In this document: one piece after another, positions 6,315 through 12,254 of the stretch | Layout of the letters: each line of letters starts with the position of its first letter | How positions within the stretch are numbered: position 1 is the first letter of the stretch | Source of the DNA: Frankia sp. | Lineage (GTDB): Bacteria; Actinomycetota; Actinomycetes; Frankiales; Frankiaceae | NCBI GenBank assembly: GCA_019689615.1 | Contig: JADGHD010000051.1 | Location: forward strand, 1 to 14,775 | DNA length: 14,775 nucleotides | Direction: 5' to 3' | Notes under the pieces: model-generated | The model's input: the letters and a program-made list of their open reading frames with translations, nothing else | What the model was told of the DNA's origin: nothing | Database searches by the model: none | Position numbers and translations under genes: made by a program

Positions 6315-7211
6315 TCAGGTCTGCAGCGGCATCAGCTCGGTGGCGAACGCGTCGAGGAACGCCGGCACGCCCTCCGGTGGGAGCGCCGGGTAGACGACGA
6401 ACTTGCTGACCCCGACGGCGACGAAGTCGCTGATGAGCGCCCGGGCGGCGGCCCAGCCGACCGGGAGGAACACGCTCGGGTCGACGTCGGGCCGGCGGGC
6501 GCGGATCGCCGCCAGCTGCCCGGCCGGCGGCTCGGCGAGTGCGACCCGCAGGCTCAGCCCGAAGTGCTCCTGGTCGATGGCGCGGCCCGCCTGCGCCGCC
6601 GCCTCGTTGATGGCGGCGATGCCCGCGGCGGCCTCGGCCGGGGTGACCAGGCTCGCCAGCCACCCGTCGCCGAGCCGGCCGACCCGGCGCAGCGCCGCCG
6701 GCACGGCGCCACCCAGCCACAGGTCCAGCGGCCTGCCCGTGGGCCCGTCGACCGGCCGCTCGCCGATGCCGATGCCGTCCAGGTGGAAGAACTCGCCGTG
6801 GTGGGTGACCTTCTCCTCGGACAGCAGCCGGCGGACGACGGTCAGCGCCTCGTCGAACACCTCGCCGCGCCGCCCGGGCGGCACCGGGAACGCGCTTCGC
6901 TCGGCGGCCCTGGCCGGGCCGAGGCCGACGGCCGGCAGCACCCGGCCAGGCGCCAGCGCGGCCAGCGAGGCGAGTTCCTTGGCGAACACCACCGGGTTGC
7001 GCCCGGGCAGCACGGCCACCCCGGTGCCGACCTTCAGCCGGTTCGTGCGGGCGAGCGCCCAGGCCATCCCGGCCATCGGGGCGACGGCGGGGCCGGACAG
7101 CTGCTCGCTCAGCCACAGCGAGTCGACGCCCAGCTGCGCGACCCGCTTCACCAGCGGCCCGAAGGACCCGCCCGGTACCGGGGCGAACCCGACCCCGATT
7201 CGTACCTTCAC
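6315..7211 (-). CDS. LLM-class F420-dependent oxidoreductase (298 aa)
   Basis: This is a luciferase-like oxidoreductase of a different subfamily from the plus-strand one. It begins MKVRIGVGFAPVPGG, has SLWLSEQL (31-38), the VGTGVAVLPGRNPVVFAKEL stretch (61-80), and GGAVPAALRRVGRLGDGWL (167-185), all typical of F420-dependent LLM proteins. It recalls the MSMEG_3544-type family, but I am not certain. The start is GTG at 7211-7209; GAGG lies 8 bases upstream, overlapping the hyuB-type stop. The gap to that stop is 10 bases, so this is the third gene of the hyuA-hyuB operon. A flavin-type or F420 oxidation may feed the amide hydrolysis by its partners. The substrate is unknown. Confidence 0.88.
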   Translation of the reverse strand: MKVRIGVGFAPVPGGSFGPLVKRVAQLGVDSLWLSEQLSGPAVAPMAGMAWALARTNRLKVGTGVAVLPGRNPVVFAKELASLAALAPGRVLPAVGLGPARAAERSAFPVPPGRRGEVFDEALTVVRRLLSEEKVTHHGEFFHLDGIGIGERPVDGPTGRPLDLWLGGAVPAALRRVGRLGDGWLASLVTPAEAAAGIAAINEAAAQAGRAIDQEHFGLSLRVALAEPPAGQLAAIRARRPDVDPSVFLPVGWAAARALISDFVAVGVSKFVVYPALPPEGVPAFLDAFATELMPLQT

Positions 7212-7221
7212 GGCCCCAGCC

Positions 7222-8850
7222 TCATCGCCTTCCTACTGTCGGGTCAATCAGATTTCCCGGCGCGGGCCGGGGGCCCGGCTGGCGCGGCGGCGGGCCCCAG
7301 CCGCCTCCGCCCGGGGTGCGGATGGTGATCAGGGCGCCGGCGGGCACGGCGCGGCTCGCCTTGGGCGGCAGCACGGTGCCGTCGAGCTCGTTCACCCCGC
7401 AGGCGCCGGGCTCGCCGCCGGCCGCGCCGGCTGGGCGGTGGCGGCGGCGGTCGGTGAGTAGGGAGACGGTCGCCGGGGTGAGGACGCGGATGGACCGGAC
7501 GATGCCGGCGCCCCCGGGGTGCCTGCCGGCCCCGGCGGTCGAGGCGTCCAGCTCGTAGCGCTCGACCCGCAGCGGGTACTCCAGCTCCAGCGCCTCGATC
7601 GGGGTGTTGAGCGTGTTCGTCATGCCGACGTGGACGCCGGACTCGCCCGGCCCGCGCGACGAAGCGCCCTGCCCGCCGGCCAGCGTCTCGTAGTACGTCC
7701 AGGCGCCGCCGTCGTCGGGGCGCCGGCCGCCGAGGACGAGGTTGTTCATCGTGCCCTGGCCCTGCGCCGGCAGGTCGGCGACCTGGGACAGGGCGAGCAG
7801 GACGGTGTCGGCGACCCGCTGGGAGGTCTCCACGTTGCCAGCGACGACGGCGGCGGGCCGGCGGGCGTCGACCAGCGAGCCGGGCTCGGTGATGATCGTC
7901 ATCGGGGCGTAGGTGCCGTCGTTGGCCGGCACGTCGGCGCCCAGCAGCACCCGCAGCGCGAAGCAGCAGGCGGAGCGGGTGACGGCGAGCGGGCAGTTCA
8001 CGTTGCCGGGCACCGCCGGCGAGGTGCCGGTGAAGTCGATTGTGATGCCGTCCCCGGCGATGGTGACCGCCACCCGGATCGGGATGTCCGCGTCGGTGAC
8101 GCCGTCGCCCTCGATCTCGCCGGCCGCCTCGTACCGGCCGTCCGGCAGGCCGGCGATGACCTGCCGGGCCCGGCGCTCCCCGTACCGGATGACCTCGGCG
8201 AACGCGGCGAGGAGCAGGTCGCGGCCGCGGCGGTCGGCGATCTCGCGCAGCCGCGTGCCGGCCAGCCTGCCGGCCGCGACCTGGGCCCGCAGGTCGCCGC
8301 GGCGCAGGTCGGGGGTGCGCGAGTTGGCGGCGATCAGGTCCAGCACGTCGTTCGCCCACTCGTCGGCGGCGACGAGCCGCACCGGCGGGATGACCAGGCC
8401 CTCCTGGTAGATCTCCCGGGAGTCGGCCGGCATCGAGCCCGGGCGCATCCCGCCGACGTCGCTGTGGTGGGCCCGGGTGGCCGCGTAGCCGATGATCTCG
8501 CCGTCCAGGTCGACCGGGGACACCAGCGTGATGTCGGGCAGGTGGTTGCCGCCGGTGAACGGGTCGTTGAGCACCCAGACGTCGCCGGGGGCCGGCCCGC
8601 GCGCCGCGACCACCCGGACCGACTCGGACATCGCGCCGAGGTGGACCGGGATGTGCGCGGCCTGGGCGACCAGCCGGGCGTCGGCGTCGAACAGCGCGGC
8701 CGAGCAGTCCCGCCGCTCCTTGATGTTCGACGAGTAGGCGCTGCGCACCAGCACGGTGCCCATCTCGTCGGCCACCCCGGCCAGCGCCGCGGCCAGCACG
8801 GACATGGTCACCGGGTCCAGCGCGCCCGCCCGGTCGGCGTGGGTGGTCAT
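7222..8850 (-). CDS. HyuB-type hydantoinase/oxoprolinase subunit B (542 aa)
   Basis: This is the B subunit of the N-methylhydantoinase / 5-oxoprolinase / acetone carboxylase family, which works with an ATP-using A subunit on cyclic amides or ketones. VLNDPFTGGNHLPDI (93-107) and AHHSDVGGMRPGS (127-139) are the family signatures. His103, Asp106 and His128 have the spacing I recall for the metal ligands of the acetone carboxylase alpha subunit. NVETSQRVAD and the C-terminal glycine-rich PGGGGWG are also typical. The length is normal. The frame runs upstream to 9492, but ATG at 8850 is preferred: it overlaps the A-subunit stop as ATGA, and upstream residues are Arg-rich antisense noise. No third (gamma) subunit is visible, which favours hydantoinase or oxoprolinase over acetone carboxylase. 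Confidence 0.92.
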   Translation of the reverse strand: MTTHADRAGALDPVTMSVLAAALAGVADEMGTVLVRSAYSSNIKERRDCSAALFDADARLVAQAAHIPVHLGAMSESVRVVAARGPAPGDVWVLNDPFTGGNHLPDITLVSPVDLDGEIIGYAATRAHHSDVGGMRPGSMPADSREIYQEGLVIPPVRLVAADEWANDVLDLIAANSRTPDLRRGDLRAQVAAGRLAGTRLREIADRRGRDLLLAAFAEVIRYGERRARQVIAGLPDGRYEAAGEIEGDGVTDADIPIRVAVTIAGDGITIDFTGTSPAVPGNVNCPLAVTRSACCFALRVLLGADVPANDGTYAPMTIITEPGSLVDARRPAAVVAGNVETSQRVADTVLLALSQVADLPAQGQGTMNNLVLGGRRPDDGGAWTYYETLAGGQGASSRGPGESGVHVGMTNTLNTPIEALELEYPLRVERYELDASTAGAGRHPGGAGIVRSIRVLTPATVSLLTDRRRHRPAGAAGGEPGACGVNELDGTVLPPKASRAVPAGALITIRTPGGGGWGPPPRQPGPRPAPGNLIDPTVGRR

Positions 8851-10856
8851 GCGGTGGCCCGCCTCTCCAGGACGAGGGTGCCGACGTGGTCCACGACGCC
8901 GTCCCAGCCGGGGCGCACGACCAGGGTCGCCTCGGCGAACTCGACGATCGCCGGGCCGGTGACCGCCTCGCCCGGGCCGAGCGCCGCCCGCGGCACCACC
9001 TCGACCGGCCGCCAGCCGGCGCCGTCGGGGAACCAGGCGTCGCGGCGGGTGCGCCGGGCGGCGGCCGCCGGGTCCGCTGGCGGCGCGGCGAGCGCCGGGG
9101 CGACGCCGGCGACGGTCGCGACCAGCCGCAGCGCCACCACCTCGACCGGCCGCTCCGGCGAGCGGTGGCCGTAGCGGGCGGCGTGGGCCTCCTCGAACCG
9201 CTCGCGGACCGCCGCCAGGTCGTCGGCCGGCACGGTCAGCTCGAACGACTGGCCGGCGTAGCGGCAGTCGGCGAACCGGGTCAGCGTCGCGTCGGGCTGG
9301 TCGGCGAGCGCCCGCTCGGCGAGGGCGGCGAACTGCCGCGCCAGCGCGTCCGGCTCGCGTTCGGGGTCGAGGAAGGCCGCGGCGACGTAGTCGCGGCGCA
9401 GGTCGCCGAGCGCGAGCCCGAGCGCCGAGAGCACCCCGCAGGCCGCGGGCACCAGGATCCGCCGGCAGCCGAGCTCCTCGGCGAGCGCGCACGCGTGCAT
9501 GCCGCCGGCCCCGCCGAACGCGACCAGCGCGAACTCCCGCGGGTCGTGGCCGCGTTCCACGGTCACCACCCGCAGCGCCCGGGCCATCTCGGCGTTCGCC
9601 ACGTCGACGACCCCGGCCGCCGTCTCCAGCGGGTCGAGCCCCAGCCGCTCGCCGAGCCTGGCCAGCGCCTTCTCGCTGGCCGCCCGGCGCAGCACCACCT
9701 CGCCGCCCAGCGTCGCCCCGTCCGGCAGGTAGCCGAGGTAGAGGTCGGCGTCGGTGACCGCCGGCTCGGTGCCGCCCCGCCCGTAGCAGGCCGGGCCGGG
9801 GAGGGCGCCGGCCGAGCGCGGGCCGACCCGCAGCGCCCCGCCGTCGTCCACCCAGGCGATCGACCCGCCGCCCGCGCTCACCGAGTGCACGTCGACGGAC
9901 GGCAGGTGGATCGGCACGCCGCCGACCGACGCCTCGTGCGTCAGCTGCACCACGCCGTCGAGCACCGTCGCCACGTCGGTCGACGTGCCCCCCATGTCGA
10001 AGGTGAGCAGGTTGCGCTCGCCCGAGCGGGCGGCCACGTAGGCGGCGCCGACCACCCCGCCGGCCGGCCCGGACAGCACGCAGGCCGCCGCGGTCCGCGC
10101 GGCCACCCCGATCGGGACCACCCCGCCGGAGGAGAACATGATCAACGGTTCGGGCAGGCCGTGCCCGGCCGCCTTGTGGCCGAGCGAGCGCAGGTACGAC
10201 GCCAGCCGAGGGGTCAGGTAGGCGCTCGCGGCCGTCGTCGCGAACCGCTCGTACTCCCGGAACCGCGCCAGCACCTCGCTGGACAGCACGACGGTGACGC
10301 CGGGCAGCTCCTCGCGCAGGATCCGGCCGGCCAGCTGCTCGTGCTCCGGGTGCAGGAACGAGAACAGCAGGCAGACGGCCACCGCCGCCAGCCCGTCGAC
10401 CGCGCGCAGCTCGCCGGCCAGCCGCCGCACGTCCGCCTCGGCGAGCGGCCGCACCACCCCGTGCGGCCCCATCCGCTCGTCGAGGGTGAACCGCAGCTCG
10501 CGCGGCACCAGCGGGCGTGGCCGCGGGCGGGTGAGGTCGTAGAGCGACGGGCGGTCCTGCCGGCCGATCTCCAGGATGTCCCGGAACCCGGCCGTGGTCA
10601 CCAGCGCCGTCTTCGCGCCGTTGCGCTCGAGCAGCGTGTTCGTGGCCACGGTGGTGCCGTGGGCGAACCGGGCGATCCGCTCGGCCGGCACGCCCGAGCG
10701 GACGAACGCGGCCAGCACGCCGGTCGACTGGTCGGCCGGCACCGACGGCACCTTGGCGAACACCAGCCGGCCGGCCCCGTCCACGGTCACCAGGTCGGTG
10801 AACGTGCCGCCGACGTCGACTCCCAGCCGCGTGTCAGCGGCGGCCCCGTCGACCAC
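8847..10856 (-). CDS. HyuA-type hydantoinase/oxoprolinase subunit A (669 aa)
   Basis: This is the ATP-binding A subunit, with an actin/Hsp70-like nucleotide fold. Motifs in order: GVDVGGTFTD (12-21, phosphate 1), HGTTVATNTLLER (66-78), SGPAGG (262-267), FDMGGTSTD (286-294, phosphate 2), AGGGSIAW (328-335), GPACYGRGG (354-362) and AFGGAGGMHA (447-456). It would use ATP to activate the substrate carbonyl for attack by the B subunit. A start at 10907 is possible, but GTG at 10856 is better: GGAGGG lies 8 bases upstream, and the extra 17 residues are Arg-rich and precede the normal family N-terminus. It heads a three-gene operon; its stop overlaps the next ATG by ATGA. Substrates in this family (hydantoins, 5-oxoproline, ketones) cannot be told apart from sequence alone. 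Confidence 0.92.
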   Translation of the reverse strand: MVDGAAADTRLGVDVGGTFTDLVTVDGAGRLVFAKVPSVPADQSTGVLAAFVRSGVPAERIARFAHGTTVATNTLLERNGAKTALVTTAGFRDILEIGRQDRPSLYDLTRPRPRPLVPRELRFTLDERMGPHGVVRPLAEADVRRLAGELRAVDGLAAVAVCLLFSFLHPEHEQLAGRILREELPGVTVVLSSEVLARFREYERFATTAASAYLTPRLASYLRSLGHKAAGHGLPEPLIMFSSGGVVPIGVAARTAAACVLSGPAGGVVGAAYVAARSGERNLLTFDMGGTSTDVATVLDGVVQLTHEASVGGVPIHLPSVDVHSVSAGGGSIAWVDDGGALRVGPRSAGALPGPACYGRGGTEPAVTDADLYLGYLPDGATLGGEVVLRRAASEKALARLGERLGLDPLETAAGVVDVANAEMARALRVVTVERGHDPREFALVAFGGAGGMHACALAEELGCRRILVPAACGVLSALGLALGDLRRDYVAAAFLDPEREPDALARQFAALAERALADQPDATLTRFADCRYAGQSFELTVPADDLAAVRERFEEAHAARYGHRSPERPVEVVALRLVATVAGVAPALAAPPADPAAAARRTRRDAWFPDGAGWRPVEVVPRAALGPGEAVTGPAIVEFAEATLVVRPGWDGVVDHVGTLVLERRATA

Positions 10857-10924
10857 GCCCAGATCCCTCCGGCCGGTTCCGAAGACCGCGCGCCGGCGAC
10901 GAGCCACCGCCGCCGCAGCGCGGG

Positions 10925-10943
10925 ATACGTCCTGCCAGCGTAT
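10925..10943. promoter_or_regulatory. Inverted repeat upstream of hyuA
   Basis: ATACG (10925-10929) and CGTAT (10939-10943) form a 5-bp inverted repeat with a 9-base spacer, about 70-87 bases before the hyuA-type GTG. It is one of the few A/T-containing islands in this stretch and could be a dimeric regulator site. No convincing -10/-35 pair was found. Confidence 0.3.
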
Positions 10944-10947
10944 GGGG

Positions 10948-10989
10948 CCGCGGCCGGGCCTGGGCCGGCCTTGGGCAGCCTGGCCGCGG
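10948..10989 (-). terminator. Hairpin after the ABC remnant
   Basis: CCGCGGCC (10948-10955) pairs with GGCCGCGG (10982-10989) around a 26-base loop. It lies 23 bases beyond the stop of the ABC gene in its direction of transcription. It is a weak candidate terminator. Confidence 0.25.
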
Positions 10990-11011
10990 CCGCGGGGCGT
11001 GCCGGCGGTGG

Positions 11012-11272
11012 TCAGTGGGCCGGGGCGGCGCGTAGCCGCCAGCCGCGGGCGCGGGTGCGTTCGGCCCAGGTCCTGGCGTACTGACCGCCGGCCGCGAGCA
11101 GGTCGGCGTGCCGGCCGGACTCGACGATCCGGCCGCCGTCGAGGACCAGGATCTGGTCGGCGGCCACCGCCGTGGCCGGCCGGTGCGCGATCACCAGGAC
11201 CGTGCGGTTGGCGGCCAGGGCGGCGACGGCGTCGCGCACGGCGACCTCGTTCTCCGGGTCGAGCGCCGCGGT
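11012..11272 (-). pseudogene. ABC exporter ATPase, C-terminal stump
   Basis: The 86 residues begin exactly at the end of the Walker B/D-loop segment (TAALDPENE) and continue with TVLVIAHRPATA, containing the H-loop histidine. ILVLDGGRIVESGRHADLL and the tail YARTWAERTRARGWRLR follow. This is the C-terminal end of an exporter-type ABC ATPase. The GWRL ending recalls fused membrane/ATPase exporters found in siderophore and peptide clusters (IrtB/YbtQ-like), an inference from pattern. Walker A, the signature motif, the Walker B aspartate-glutamate and any membrane domain are absent. Upstream of the threonine the expected DEA is replaced by the pure G/C tract. The fragment cannot hydrolyse ATP; it is a deletion product or an assembly break. 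Confidence 0.85.
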
Positions 11273-11348
11273 GCCCCCCGCGCGCCCCCCCCCGCGGCGC
11301 CCCGGCCCCCCGGGGGGGCGCCCCGCCGGGGCCGGCCCGGGGCCCGGC
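11273..11348. other. 76-base tract with no A or T at a gene junction
   Basis: Every base from 11273 to 11348 is G or C, including runs of nine C (11285-11293), six C (11306-11311) and seven G (11312-11318). It is highly self-complementary (CCCCCCGGGGGG, GGGGCGCCCC). It sits exactly where both flanking genes lose similarity to their families. Nothing else in the window looks like this. Confidence 0.85.
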
Positions 11349-11728
11349 TGATGGCGGCCGGCGCGGTGCCGTTCATCGAAGCCGCGCTGCGGGACCTGAC
11401 CGACGCCGGCCTGTCGGGTGATGACGCGGCGCTGGCGTACTCCGCGCTGTGGACCCTGCTGGTCGGCGACCTGGTCAGCGTGCCGACCGGCCGGCTGGGT
11501 GGCGACGGCCCGGTGACGCAGCGGCACGCCGTCCTGACGAACCTGGACCCCGCCCAGGCGCCGACGCTGGTCGCGTTGCTGCCGGCGCTGCTCGGCCAGG
11601 ACCCGGGCGCGCGGTTCCGCGAACTCGTCGACCGGGTGCTGACCGCGTTCGCCGGGCGGGCCGCGGCCGGCACCGGCGAGCCCGAGCGCGGCCCTGGTGC
11701 TGCCAGGCGTGGGCCGACGGCTTCGTGA
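11345..11728 (+). pseudogene. TetR-family regulator, C-terminal domain only
   Basis: From RLMAAGAVPFIEAALRDL the frame resembles the ligand-binding C-terminal domain of TetR-type repressors. It has a helix ending LTDAGLSGDDAALAYSALW (the usual dimer-side helix), LVGDL, then a distal FRELVDRVLTAFAGRA helix. The N-terminal helix-turn-helix is entirely missing; upstream is the pure G/C tract. ATG at 11351 has no ribosome site, so translation from it is doubtful. The last 25 or so residues are Gly/Arg-rich and may be unrelated tail. A TetR gene facing away from an ABC exporter is a common regulator-transporter pair, which supports loss of the shared central part. Confidence 0.7.
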
Positions 11729-12056
11729 CGCCCCCGATTCGTGATGCCCGGATCAGTCTGGGCGAGGCACGGCCGCAAGCAGGAACGGCCGGCCCGGCCG
11801 GGCAGCCGGGGTGGGGTGCGATCGGCGTCCGCGTACGGCGCAGGAATTCGGCCAGGCCGGGCCGGGTGGTCGCGGGAAAGTCGTGTGGCGGTAGCTCGCG
11901 GCGCCTGTGCCGGCCGGTCGGCGAATTGCGGGGAGCGGGTCGCGGGGCGGCAGAATAGCGGACGAGGGCGGCTGCTGCCGGGCGTGTTAGCCGGATGTGG
12001 TAAGCCGGACACACGGTGGGCCGACCGGCGGGTAGCTGGCCTGTTCGTGCCCGCGG

Positions 12057-12070
12057 ACACCTGCTGGTGT
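12057..12070. repeat. Short inverted repeat ACACC-tgct-GGTGT
   Basis: A perfect 5-bp inverted repeat with a 4-base centre lies about 110-120 bases before the candidate helD promoter. It could be a small hairpin or half of a binding site. Chance occurrence is quite possible. Confidence 0.3.
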
Positions 12071-12178
12071 GCCTGGTGGGTGGGGTTGTTGTGGCACGAC
12101 AGCGCTGATCCGGCGCGTCGGTGCGAATAAGGGGGGGCGCCCGGTGGGGCAATCGGCTCGCCGGCGGGCGCGGGCGCG

Positions 12179-12189
12179 TAGCCTATCGT
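12179..12189 (+). promoter_or_regulatory. Candidate -10 of helD
   Basis: TAGCCTATCGT contains two overlapping TAnnnT hexamers (TAGCCT 12179-12184, TATCGT 12184-12189). No good -35 is seen 16-18 bases upstream, so it may depend on an activator. Transcription would start near 12191-12196, leaving a leader of about 60 bases. Confidence 0.3.
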
Positions 12190-12217
12190 GGGTGCGCGGG
12201 AAAGGTCGTTAATGCCG

Positions 12218-12240
12218 CGGCCGCGAGGCCGATTTTATCT
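12218..12240 (+). terminator. GNRA-loop hairpin with T-rich tail in the helD leader
   Basis: CGGCC (12218-12222), loop GCGA, GGCCG (12227-12231) forms a 5-bp G/C stem capped by a GNRA tetraloop. ATTTTATCT follows directly (12232-12240), an unusual T-rich patch in this genome. This is the form of a small intrinsic terminator, and it lies just before the AAGGAG ribosome site (12244-12249). It may be an attenuator or a structure that affects translation of helD. Confidence 0.4.
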
Positions 12241-12254
12241 CCGAAGGAGAAGAA

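Larger units (their letters stand above)
11729..12254. other. Non-coding region upstream of helD
   Basis: These 526 bases show no reading frame with gene-like third positions or a ribosome site; the two frames open on either strand translate into Arg/Pro/Gly-rich noise. Small structures present are a 7-base direct repeat AGCCGGA (11989-11995, 12003-12009), a short hairpin at 12057-12070, a run of seven G at 12131-12137, and the helD promoter and leader listed separately. I looked for a rifamycin-associated element of the kind found before helR genes and saw none. Confidence 0.55.

Noticed and set aside
7519..9174. 551-codon open frame on the plus strand
   Set aside because: It is antisense to the hyuB-type gene and has no recognisable domain.
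8886..11084. 732-codon open frame on the plus strand
   Set aside because: It is opposite the hyuA-type gene, which shows all family motifs; the plus-strand translation is His/Arg/Gln-rich noise.
11741..12130. 129-codon frame upstream of helD
   Set aside because: It has Arg/Gly/Trp-rich composition, no ribosome site and no motif; third positions do not show gene-like bias.
11729..12254. Rifamycin-associated element before helD
   Set aside because: No long inverted repeat of the expected kind was seen by eye; a proper motif scan could still change this.
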